The notes under the pieces are model-generated. The model saw only the letters and a list, made by a program, of their open reading frames with translations. It made no database searches and was not told where the DNA came from. A DNA stretch of 64,000 bases from Candidatus Baltobacteraceae bacterium (GTDB lineage: Bacteria; Vulcanimicrobiota; Vulcanimicrobiia; Vulcanimicrobiales; Vulcanimicrobiaceae): the NCBI GenBank assembly GCA_036489885.1, contig DASXEW010000003.1, forward strand, positions 310,001 to 374,000. The letters run 5' to 3'. Shown piece after piece: positions 7,056 through 15,295 of the stretch (position 1 is the stretch's first letter; each line of letters starts with the position of its first letter). Position numbers and translations under genes: made by a program.

Positions 7056-9194
7056 ATGCGAACGCTCGCGGCAATCCTTGCGCTCAGCATTGCCCTGCTC
7101 GGAAGCCTGGCCCCGGCCGCCGCACAAACGAACGGCAGGCCGAACGTTTGGCTCGACGACACTCAGCTCGGTACGGTCGCGGTCGAGCGCAACGGAAAAG
7201 ATATTCTTGTCGCGCTCAGTCCACTCGCACGCGCGCTCAACTGGAGCATCGTGCGAACGAAGAGCGCTGCCATCCTGACCGGGCACGACCGCCAGCTAAC
7301 GCTAACGATCGGCTTGCGCAGCGTCGGAGAAAACGGCGACCCGCACGCGATGTTCGCAGAACCGCCGCTGGACCGTGACGGGCAAATTTACCTTAGCGCG
7401 CACGATGCCGCGAAACTCTTTGGGCTGACGCTTACGAACAACGGTAAGCTTGCCTTTCATCGTCCGCAAGATCTTTCGAGCAGCACCGAGATCACGGAAA
7501 TTCCGGCGTCGCCGACACCGCACCCGACCGCTACGCCACGCGTCAATCGCAGCAACAACAACGGCGGCGACGGTACGACCGCAAACGCCGGGCGCGTTAT
7601 GCTCTCGCTCGATCGCAGCGGCACCGCGAACGTGCTGAACATTCAAAGCGAGACGAATGGCTCGTTTCTTGCGACGCGCCTCAACTCATCCGGTGTCAAC
7701 GGCATCGGTCCGCCGGATGCGACCGTCATCGTCGGCGATGCGGAACGCAACGCCAGCATCGGCTACATCAGCGATCCGCTAGCCGGATTGATCTTCGGCG
7801 GCGGGGTTTACGAAGGCGTCGATCTGCACAACGGCATCGGCGGTCAAGATGCGTTCATCGGGCGGCGTCTCGATGACGGCTACTCGAGCTTCGGTACGGT
7901 CCTCTCCGATCCGCACAACGGGACCAGCGATACGCTTGACGTCCTGATGCACGGCACGTCATACGCTGAAATGCTGCTGCGCCGCTTTTCGGTAACGCAC
8001 GAGCCTTGGGGCGACTACACGCGTGAGTTCATCATCGGCAGTCGCGGTTTCGGCATGGGATTCGGCGCGCGCACGCGCGGACGCACGTTCGTCGAAACTG
8101 CCGTTACGTATGCGTCCAGCGGCTTACCCCTCGGCCCCAACGACGCGCCGATCCGTGTCGATCTCGGTCACGAACTGAGCGAGGCGACGACAGTGGCGGC
8201 GGGTTTTGAAGAAACACCTCAGTCGCCGCTCGGCCCGTTTGTCGGTATCTCGACGCATTCGCAAAACTTCGTTGCCGGCGTCACCGCAACAAATCACGAG
8301 ATCTCCGGTTCGCTGGCATACCATACGACGAACGCCGACGTGCAAGGCTATACCGTTCCCGGTGTTTCGCGCGCCAGCGGACTCGAGGGCACGTACTATT
8401 TTCCGGCGATCACGATCGACGCGCAATCATATAGCTCGCTCGGCGACTCCGAATCATACGTTGAAGCGCGCACGAATCGTCCAGGTTTGAATCTCGTTAC
8501 GGGCGTCGGCTTTCCGAGCGGCGGTAAAGCCGGTCCGATCGCCGGCCTCTCGATTCCCATAAGCCACATGCTCTCGGTTGAAGGGACGCTGCGTCCATCC
8601 GCATCCGGTCCGTATCGCCTGCATCTCGGCCTCGCCGCCACGATCGGTCGGCGCCGTGGAGCGACCGAACCGATGGTCCCCGCGAACGTTCGCCTCCAAG
8701 GCCCCTGGGCGCGCCCCGTGCGCGTCTTCGTCGACGGAACGCCGGCCGGAACGCGCGCGACGTCGGCGTTTACGATTCAAGTCACCAAAGGCCCGCATCG
8801 TTTTTCGGCCGAGAGCCTCGACGGAACCGAAGGCTCGCAGGAAACCGCCGTTACGGTCGAAGCCCCGGGCGACACGGTTTCGCTTTCGCTCTATCCCGAG
8901 CAGGCGATCAAGGGTCACCTCACGCTCGCACCCGCCGCAATCGTGCCTTCGGACTTTTCACTGGCTGGAATTACGGTGCTCATCGAGCCAGGCGATCTCG
9001 CCGTACAAACGAACGCGGACGGCACGTTCTTCTTCCCGCGGCAACCAATCCCGCAAGACGCAACCGTCTCGATCGATCCCGCATCACTGCCTCGCGAGCT
9101 TCGTGCGGGCCCCGAGCGCTCGCTCAGCGACGACGTCGAGCTTGCGATTCTACCGGGCTTGGCGATCGAGCATAGAACATTTTCGTCGCGCTAA
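7056..9194 (+). CDS. Usher-like exported beta-rich protein with N-terminal copper-amine-oxidase-like domain
   Basis: 712 residues. The signal peptide ends near PAAAQT (about 24). Residues 28-135 look like a copper-amine-oxidase-N-like domain (NVWLDDTQLGTVAVERNGKD; then GQIYLSAHDAAKLFG). A Pro/Thr/Asn linker follows (about 145-170). Residues 175-580 are alternating polar/hydrophobic strands with glycines and turns and no long hydrophobic helix, as in an outer-membrane beta barrel. The end has an Ig-like domain (RPVRVFVDGTPAGTRATSAF) and a carboxypeptidase-regulatory-like domain (VQTNADGTFFFPRQPI), reminiscent of usher C-terminal domains. Length is near that of ushers, but no clear PF00577 motif was recognised. 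Zero gap to the convergent gene at 9195. Confidence 0.55.
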   Translation: MRTLAAILALSIALLGSLAPAAAQTNGRPNVWLDDTQLGTVAVERNGKDILVALSPLARALNWSIVRTKSAAILTGHDRQLTLTIGLRSVGENGDPHAMFAEPPLDRDGQIYLSAHDAAKLFGLTLTNNGKLAFHRPQDLSSSTEITEIPASPTPHPTATPRVNRSNNNGGDGTTANAGRVMLSLDRSGTANVLNIQSETNGSFLATRLNSSGVNGIGPPDATVIVGDAERNASIGYISDPLAGLIFGGGVYEGVDLHNGIGGQDAFIGRRLDDGYSSFGTVLSDPHNGTSDTLDVLMHGTSYAEMLLRRFSVTHEPWGDYTREFIIGSRGFGMGFGARTRGRTFVETAVTYASSGLPLGPNDAPIRVDLGHELSEATTVAAGFEETPQSPLGPFVGISTHSQNFVAGVTATNHEISGSLAYHTTNADVQGYTVPGVSRASGLEGTYYFPAITIDAQSYSSLGDSESYVEARTNRPGLNLVTGVGFPSGGKAGPIAGLSIPISHMLSVEGTLRPSASGPYRLHLGLAATIGRRRGATEPMVPANVRLQGPWARPVRVFVDGTPAGTRATSAFTIQVTKGPHRFSAESLDGTEGSQETAVTVEAPGDTVSLSLYPEQAIKGHLTLAPAAIVPSDFSLAGITVLIEPGDLAVQTNADGTFFFPRQPIPQDATVSIDPASLPRELRAGPERSLSDDVELAILPGLAIEHRTFSSR

Positions 9195-10100
9195 CTACTG
9201 CTGCTGTTGTTGTTGCTCGTAAAGTGCCTCAAGCTCGACCTCACGGGCAGCATCGTAAAGCTCGTCCATCGCGACGTTGACGGACATCGTGCTTTGCGCG
9301 AGACCCTTGTACACGCCGCGAACCGGACTGACGTCGCGATAGTCGCGGCCGATCGCGATCTTGACGAAGAAGTCGTTGACCAGCTTCGCGTTCGTCGGAT
9401 CGTACCCGACCCAACCTAAAGGCGGAAGATACGCTTCGCACCAGGCATGCGAAGCTTCCGCGCCGAGCACCGAATCGGCCTGTCCGCTGAAGATGTAGCC
9501 GCTGACGTAACGCGCGGGAATCGCGTTGTGCCGGCATAGCGCAATCAGTACATGGGCGAAATCCTGACAGACGCCGGCGCGCAAGCGGACAGACTCCGCA
9601 ACGGTGGTGCGTACGTTGGTCGCACGCTTCACATATTCGAAATTCTCTTTGATATACGTTCCCGCGTGAAGGTACCAGTCGAGCAGGTCTTCCGACGGCT
9701 CACCGATGTCGCCGGAAAGCGCGGCGAGATCGGGTCCGAACTCTATGAGTGGGCTCGGCTGCAGAAAATCGTACAGTGACACCAACTGCGCGTCGGCCAG
9801 CAACGCGCGCCGCGATGCATCGGCCGAAGCCTGCGCCGCATTTTCGGTCCGCGCCGTAACGACCGTCGAGCGGGTCGAAATCGCGAGCAGCGCATGCTCC
9901 GGGACAACGGAAAAATGATGCACTCGATTGCCGAAACGATCCTTATACGAGAAGACTTTTGTGCGCGGAACGCTGTTGAGCTCGAACTGCGTGCAATACT
10001 GCTCGACGTCGCTGAACGGCTGCAAGTGACAGACCGTATAGCTTTCGTGAATCGGCCCCGCGTAGCGGTACGTCGTTTGATGACGGATCGTGAACTGCAC
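9195..10100 (-). CDS. Transglutaminase-like cysteine peptidase with C-terminal poly-Gln
   Basis: 301 residues from a GTG at 10100, which overlaps the stop of the alpha-E gene by one base (TAGTG). The N-terminal transglut_N domain begins QFTIRHQTTYRYAGP. The papain-like core has the triad Cys178 (AGVCQDFAH), His218 (SHAWCEAYLP) and Asp234 (GYDPTN). The protein ends in six glutamines encoded by (CAA)3(CAG)3. The family partners alpha-E and circularly permuted ATP-grasp proteins and is thought to cleave or ligate peptides. A longer in-frame start at 10172 has no family similarity. Confidence 0.92.
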   Translation of the reverse strand: MQFTIRHQTTYRYAGPIHESYTVCHLQPFSDVEQYCTQFELNSVPRTKVFSYKDRFGNRVHHFSVVPEHALLAISTRSTVVTARTENAAQASADASRRALLADAQLVSLYDFLQPSPLIEFGPDLAALSGDIGEPSEDLLDWYLHAGTYIKENFEYVKRATNVRTTVAESVRLRAGVCQDFAHVLIALCRHNAIPARYVSGYIFSGQADSVLGAEASHAWCEAYLPPLGWVGYDPTNAKLVNDFFVKIAIGRDYRDVSPVRGVYKGLAQSTMSVNVAMDELYDAAREVELEALYEQQQQQQ

Positions 10101-11032
10101 TACACCGCCACCGGAATGCGCGGGAAATAGATTCGCTCGGTCGCCGACGAGAGCTCGTCGAGCCGGCGGCATATGACCTGCGCAAAACCTGCGACGCCTT
10201 CGCTTGCAATCTCGCCGGCGTGCGCGAAATCAAGCATCGCGAGCAAACGTCCCAAGACGCGCTCCGCGTCGTTGCTGAACGTCCCCGCCAGCGTCCCCGA
10301 GACACGGTGTAGCGAGCCGTCGACCTCACGCAGTGCGTAGCGAACCGAGCGCGGAAACGTAGCGTCGAGCAACAGGAAGGCGATCACGCGATCCGGCTCC
10401 GGAATCGAGTGCGGGAGGCGCGCGAATGGCTCACTCGCGCAGCACATCTGCAAGACGGTTTGAACTTCGCTGGCGAGATCGCTTCCGGCTTGAGCCCGCA
10501 AGACGCGACTCGTGACGTAGGCGCGTTCGAAGTGTTGGCCCATGTGTAAGAAATCCCACAGCTCGTCGCGGACGAGCGTTGCATCGATGATGCCGCCGAG
10601 CGCTTGCGCGACGTCACGGACGTGCCTCAGAAACGACGACGGACCTTCGCGCGCGAGGGTCTTCGGTGACGACGCTTCGACGAAGAGATACAATCCGTTG
10701 ATCGCTTCCCACATCTCGCTGGAAAGCTCGGAACGGACGTAGAGCGCATTCGAGCGCGCGATTTGGACGCACGAAACAATCGACGTGCGGTTTTCGCGCG
10801 AAAACGTACAATAATGGAGTGCTGTCGCTGGGACGCTTGCTTCCGGAATGAGATCCAAATCGGTCTGCATCCCTGCCACGTCCAGCACGACTTTCCAATG
10901 CCGCAGCGACTCGCGGCCGCTATAGCGATCCATCGTTCGCGAATAGTTGACGTCGAGAATGCGCGCCAGCGTCTCCGCACGTTCGAGATTCCGGCTCAAC
11001 CACCACAGCGATTCGGCGACGCGGCTCAACAT
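10100..11032 (-). CDS. Alpha-E domain protein (DUF403)
   Basis: 310 residues from the ATG at 11032, giving the typical family start MLSRVAESLWWLSRNLERAE. The whole length is predicted alpha-helical. Alpha-E proteins are an all-helical family defined by constant linkage to circularly permuted ATP-grasp and transglutaminase genes; their biochemical role is unknown. The start codon lies within the last codons of the ATP-grasp gene (7-base overlap), and the stop overlaps the transglutaminase GTG, so all three are coupled. Confidence 0.93.
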   Translation of the reverse strand: MLSRVAESLWWLSRNLERAETLARILDVNYSRTMDRYSGRESLRHWKVVLDVAGMQTDLDLIPEASVPATALHYCTFSRENRTSIVSCVQIARSNALYVRSELSSEMWEAINGLYLFVEASSPKTLAREGPSSFLRHVRDVAQALGGIIDATLVRDELWDFLHMGQHFERAYVTSRVLRAQAGSDLASEVQTVLQMCCASEPFARLPHSIPEPDRVIAFLLLDATFPRSVRYALREVDGSLHRVSGTLAGTFSNDAERVLGRLLAMLDFAHAGEIASEGVAGFAQVICRRLDELSSATERIYFPRIPVAV

Positions 11033-12444
11033 AGAATCCACGTGTCCTTGCTGCCGCCGCCTTGCGACGAATTCACGACCAGCGAACCGGCTTCGAGCGC
11101 GACGCGCGTCAGCGCCGCTGGTGGACAATCGATCGTCCGCCCGTATAAGACGAAGGGCCGCAGATCGACGCGCCGTGGCGCGATCTCGCTTTCGATCAAC
11201 GTTGGGTGCGACGAGAGCTCTATGACCGGCTGCGCAATGAAGTCGCGCGGATGCGCTTCGATGGCTTCCGCAAAAACTTCACGCTCGGATCGCGTCGACG
11301 CGGGTCCGATCAACATCCCGTAGCCGCCGGATGCTGCGGTGCGCTTGACGACGAGCCGTTCGAGATTCTCGATCACGTGCCGGCGCTGAGTATCTATTGT
11401 AAGATCGAAGGTGTGCACGTTTGGGAGCAGCGGCTCCTCGCCCAAATAATAGCGGATCATTTCCGGAACGTGCGGATAAACCGCTTTATCGTCGGCGACG
11501 CCGGTACCGACGGCGTTTGCGAGCGTGACGTTCCCGGCGCGATACGAGTCGAAGATCCCCGCCGCACCGAGCGCCGAATCCGGACGGAAATACAGCGGAT
11601 CTAAAAAGTCGTCGTCGACCCGGCGGTAGATGACGTCGACGCGCGCCAGACCCTTTGTCGTCTTCATGTACACGATGTTGTCGTGGACGACGAGATCCTG
11701 ACCCTCGACGAGCTCGACGCCCATCCGGCGGGCCAGCAATGCGTGTTCGAAATACGCCGAATTGTGAATGCCCGGCGTCAAGATTACGATCGTCGGATCC
11801 TCGATGCCGGCCGGCGCTACGTTCGTAAGCGCGGCGCGCAATCGCGCAGGGTAATCGTCAACGGGCAGCGGCGTGTAATCGCGGAAAAACTGTGGAAACG
11901 TGCGCTTGAGGATCTCGCGATTTTCGAGAACGTAGGCTACACCCGAAGGCGTACGCAGATTGTCCTCGAGTACGAGATATTCGCCGGAGCCGTCGCGGAT
12001 CAAGTCGATCCCCGAAACGTGAATATAGACGCCTCCTTGCGGCTCGATCCCGATCATCTCACGAGTATAGAATTTCGACGAGAAGACGATCTCCGCCGGA
12101 ATCTTGCGCGCGAGGACGATGCGCTGTTCGTGATAGATGTCATAAAGGAAGGCGTTGAGCGCGCGAACGCGCTGTTCGATCCCGGCTGCGATATGCGCCC
12201 ATTCACTTGCAGGAATGATGCGCGGCAATGGATCGAAGGGGAGCACGCGCTCGGTTCCGCGCGCATCCGAATAGACCGTGAATGTAACGCCGCGCTGTAA
12301 GAGGGCCGAATCGATCTGTGCGAGCCGATGACCGATATCAGCCTCAGCGATCGCCGAGAGCGATTGGGCGAGCGCGTCATAATGCGGCCACGGCTGCCCG
12401 CGTTCGTCGGCGAACTCGTCAAAAACCCCAAAAAGCCCTTGCAT
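11026..12444 (-). CDS. Circularly permuted ATP-grasp protein (COG2308 / DUF404-DUF407)
   Basis: 472 residues from the ATG at 12444 (MQGLFGVFDEFADERGQPWPHY). Family-typical stretches are present: YDIYHEQRIVLARK, YLVLEDNLRTPSGVAYVLEN, then the glycine-rich KRTAASGGYGMLIGP and SLVVNSSQGGGSKDTWIL near the C-terminus. The fold forms an acyl phosphate and is predicted to make peptide or amide bonds. First gene of the triad; its promoter should lie in the 104-base gap shared with the divergent aminotransferase gene. Confidence 0.93.
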   Translation of the reverse strand: MQGLFGVFDEFADERGQPWPHYDALAQSLSAIAEADIGHRLAQIDSALLQRGVTFTVYSDARGTERVLPFDPLPRIIPASEWAHIAAGIEQRVRALNAFLYDIYHEQRIVLARKIPAEIVFSSKFYTREMIGIEPQGGVYIHVSGIDLIRDGSGEYLVLEDNLRTPSGVAYVLENREILKRTFPQFFRDYTPLPVDDYPARLRAALTNVAPAGIEDPTIVILTPGIHNSAYFEHALLARRMGVELVEGQDLVVHDNIVYMKTTKGLARVDVIYRRVDDDFLDPLYFRPDSALGAAGIFDSYRAGNVTLANAVGTGVADDKAVYPHVPEMIRYYLGEEPLLPNVHTFDLTIDTQRRHVIENLERLVVKRTAASGGYGMLIGPASTRSEREVFAEAIEAHPRDFIAQPVIELSSHPTLIESEIAPRRVDLRPFVLYGRTIDCPPAALTRVALEAGSLVVNSSQGGGSKDTWILC

Positions 12445-12548
12445 GCCGCACCGGCGTTCGTGCAACCCCTCGCAGGCCGCTTTGGCCTTACGGCCAGGAG
12501 AGTGGCCCGGGCCTGCGGAGGCGAAACTGCGCAGTCCTGGAGGTCCCC

Positions 12549-13892
12549 ATGCTCGCCACGTCGTCGGAATCGATCTCGCAAAAGCACGCTCGCTTCGTCC
12601 TATCCCCTTGGGTCGCCCAAAAAGGCGCGCAACCGCCTGTTATCGTGCGAGCGCGCGGCTCGACGCTCTATGACGTCGACGGCAAAGAGTACATCGACAT
12701 GACTGCCGGCCTTGTCGCCGTCAACCTCGGGCATGGAAACACGCATGTCATCGAGGCGATCAAAGAACAAGCCGAGCGCGTCGCCTTCGCACCGCCGAGC
12801 TGGGCGAACGATAAGCGTGCGGAGCTCGCCGAGCGGCTCGTCGAGATGGTCGGATGGCCGAATGGCGGCCGCGTCCTTTTCACGACGGGCGGCGCCGATG
12901 CTATCGACGACGTCAGCAAGATCATGCGGCTCGCCCTGGGCCGCAACAAAATTCTGAGCGCCTACCGTTCCTTTCACGGTTCGACTGCCGGAGCGGGTTC
13001 GCTGACCGGCGAGAGCCGCCGCTGGGCCGCCGAACCGGGCGTCCCAGGTGTCGTGCGTTTCTTCGCGCCGTATCCGTATCGCAGTCCGTTCTCGACGAAC
13101 GATCCGAAAGAAGAAACGCAGCGCGCGCTCGAACATCTCGAGCTGATTCTCGGATACGAAGATCCACAGCGCGTCGCCGCGATTTTGATCGAACCCGTCG
13201 TCGGCAGCAACGGCATCATCGTTTATCCCGACGGCTATCTCGCCGGCCTGCGCAAGATTTGCGATAAGTACGGCATCGCGCTGATCTTCGATGAAGTCAT
13301 GACCGGCTTCGGACGAACCGGTAGAGCGTTCGCCGCCCACACCTTCGGCGTGATGCCCGATGCGATCGTCTTTGCAAAAGGCGTCACCTCGGCGTACGTA
13401 CCGCTGGGCGGCGTGATTTTGCGCGAAGAGCTTGCCAAACACTTCGACAACAATGTCCTCTGGGCCGGACATACGTATTCGGGTCATCCGCTGGCAATGG
13501 CGGCCGGCCTTGCAACGCTCGGTGCATATCGCGACGAAAACGTCTTCGAGAGAGCCGCGGCGCTCGAGGGTCCGCTGCGCAAAGGCCTCGACGAACTGGC
13601 CCGCAAGCACAAATCGATCGGCGAGGTGCGCGGCGTTGGTGCGTTCTTCGCTCTCGAGCTGGTCAAGGATCGCACCACGCGCGAACCGGTCGTGCCGTGG
13701 CAGAGCTCGCAGCCGAGCGCAATGGCGGCCTTCAACTCCGGCTTGCGCCAACGCGGCGCGTGGGTGCTGGTGCGCTACAACTTCGCCGCCATCGCGCCGC
13801 CGCTCACGATCGAGCCATCCGAGCTCGCGCGAGGCTTCGAAGCACTCGACGGTGCGCTCGGCGATCTCGAAAAAGCACTCGCAAGCGCATGA
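12549..13892 (+). CDS. Class III PLP-dependent aminotransferase
   Basis: 447 residues from the ATG at 12549, with GGAGGT a few bases before it; an in-frame extension upstream runs antisense through the ATP-grasp gene and is rejected. Class III marks: Asp248 in LIFDEVMTGFGRTG, PLP-lysine Lys277 in FAKGVTSAYVPLGG, and GHTYSGHP downstream. The usual TNSGAEA loop reads FTTGGADAIDD. It transfers an amino group from an omega-amino compound (candidates beta-alanine, GABA or taurine) to pyruvate or 2-oxoglutarate. Stop/start overlap ATGA with the next gene. The partner dehydrogenase suggests beta-alanine or a related amine. Confidence 0.9.
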   Translation: MLATSSESISQKHARFVLSPWVAQKGAQPPVIVRARGSTLYDVDGKEYIDMTAGLVAVNLGHGNTHVIEAIKEQAERVAFAPPSWANDKRAELAERLVEMVGWPNGGRVLFTTGGADAIDDVSKIMRLALGRNKILSAYRSFHGSTAGAGSLTGESRRWAAEPGVPGVVRFFAPYPYRSPFSTNDPKEETQRALEHLELILGYEDPQRVAAILIEPVVGSNGIIVYPDGYLAGLRKICDKYGIALIFDEVMTGFGRTGRAFAAHTFGVMPDAIVFAKGVTSAYVPLGGVILREELAKHFDNNVLWAGHTYSGHPLAMAAGLATLGAYRDENVFERAAALEGPLRKGLDELARKHKSIGEVRGVGAFFALELVKDRTTREPVVPWQSSQPSAMAAFNSGLRQRGAWVLVRYNFAAIAPPLTIEPSELARGFEALDGALGDLEKALASA

Positions 13893-15295
13893 GCTCCGCC
13901 ACGAGCGTGGCGAGCAATGAAATCGTCGTCACCAATCCCGCGAACGGCAAAGAGCTCGGGCGCGTCAGCCGAGCTGACGCTCCCGCAGTCGACCGCGCCG
14001 TTCGCAAAGCGGCCGAAGCGTTTTCGTCTTGGAGCCAGATCCCGGTCGTCGAGCGCACGCGTCGCTTCTTTAAACTCCAGGTGCTCCTCGATGAGCATCT
14101 GGACGAGCTTGCGACGCTCGTTGCCAACGAAAACGGAAAGATGTTTGCGGATGCCCGCGGCGAGGTGCGGCGCGGAATCGAGTGCGTCGAGTTCGCGTGC
14201 GGGATGCCGTCGCTGCTCATGGGGGATTCGCTCGAAGGAATCGCGCGCGGAATCGACTCGAACACGATTCGTCAACCACTCGGCGTCTGCGTCGGCGTCA
14301 CGCCCTTCAATTTCCCAACGATGATCCCGGCGTGGATGTTCCCGATTGCAATCGCAGCCGGCAATACGTTTATCATCAAACCGTCGCCGCAAACTCCGCT
14401 CTCGGCCGAACGCCTTCTACACTTCTTCAATCAGTGCGGTTTCCCCGAAGACGTGCTGCAAGTCGTGCACGGCGACGCCGACGTCGTCGAAGCGTTGATC
14501 AAGCACGAGTTGACGGCTGCCGTTTCGTTTGTCGGAAGCTCGGCGATCGCGCGACGCGTGCAATCCCTTGCAGTCGAGCATCACAAGCGCGTCACGGCGC
14601 TCGGCGGCGCGAAGAATTTCTTGATCGTGATGCCCGACGGCGTCAACGACGCCACGCTCGACGGAATTCTCGGCTCCGCGTTCGGCGCGGCCGGCGAGCG
14701 CTGCTTGGCGGGGTCGGTCGTGATCGCCGTCGGCGAAGCCGGCGACAAACTCGTTCCGATGTTGCAAAATGCCACATCAAAGATGAAAGTCGCGGCCTGG
14801 GAAACCGACGGCGCGCAGATGGGACCTGTTATCTCGGAGCAAGCCCGCACGCGCATCGTCGGCTACATCGAGAACGGACTGCGCACGAGCGACCTCGTCG
14901 CCGACGGCCGTAAGAACGTTCCGTCCGAAGGCAGCTTCGTCGGTCCGACCATCTTCGACCGTGTCGATCCTACATCGCCGCTTGCGCGTGACGAAATCTT
15001 TGGTCCGGTTCTTTCGATCGTGCGCGTTCCGACGCTCGAGGCCGCAATCGAACTCGCGAACCGCTCGGCCTACGGCAACGCGTCGTCGATCTTTACGCAA
15101 AGCGGCGCTGCAGCTCAGACGTTCGCGCATTCGATTGCGGCCGGGATGGTCGGCATCAACGTCGGCGTCGCAGCACCGATGGCGTTCTTCCCGTTCGGCG
15201 GCATCAAAGAATCGATCTTCGGCGACATGCGGATGCACGGCAAAGACGGCGTCGCCTTTTACACGCAGCAAAAGGTCGTTATTACGCGCTGGTGA
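13889..15295 (+). CDS. mmsA: CoA-acylating methylmalonate/malonate-semialdehyde dehydrogenase
   Basis: 468 residues from the ATG at 13889 (ATGA overlap). The aldehyde dehydrogenase fold has Asn141 in TPFNFPTMIP and the catalytic Cys272 in GAAGERCLAG. These surroundings, and the C-terminal PFGGIKESIFGDM.MHG pattern, are those of MmsA rather than ordinary ALDH. MmsA converts malonate or methylmalonate semialdehyde to acetyl- or propionyl-CoA with NAD. Next to the class III aminotransferase it gives a two-step route from beta-alanine or 3-aminoisobutyrate to acyl-CoA; that assignment is inference. Confidence 0.92.
   Translation: MSSATSVASNEIVVTNPANGKELGRVSRADAPAVDRAVRKAAEAFSSWSQIPVVERTRRFFKLQVLLDEHLDELATLVANENGKMFADARGEVRRGIECVEFACGMPSLLMGDSLEGIARGIDSNTIRQPLGVCVGVTPFNFPTMIPAWMFPIAIAAGNTFIIKPSPQTPLSAERLLHFFNQCGFPEDVLQVVHGDADVVEALIKHELTAAVSFVGSSAIARRVQSLAVEHHKRVTALGGAKNFLIVMPDGVNDATLDGILGSAFGAAGERCLAGSVVIAVGEAGDKLVPMLQNATSKMKVAAWETDGAQMGPVISEQARTRIVGYIENGLRTSDLVADGRKNVPSEGSFVGPTIFDRVDPTSPLARDEIFGPVLSIVRVPTLEAAIELANRSAYGNASSIFTQSGAAAQTFAHSIAAGMVGINVGVAAPMAFFPFGGIKESIFGDMRMHGKDGVAFYTQQKVVITRW

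Noticed and set aside
9200-9217. Poly-Gln codons as a simple-sequence phase-variation switch
   Set aside because: A change by whole CAA/CAG units keeps frame and only alters tail length, so it would not switch expression on or off.
12318-12548. N-terminal extension of the class III aminotransferase
   Set aside because: It runs antisense through the ATP-grasp gene and is basic and unlike the family; the ATG at 12549 has GGAGGT upstream.
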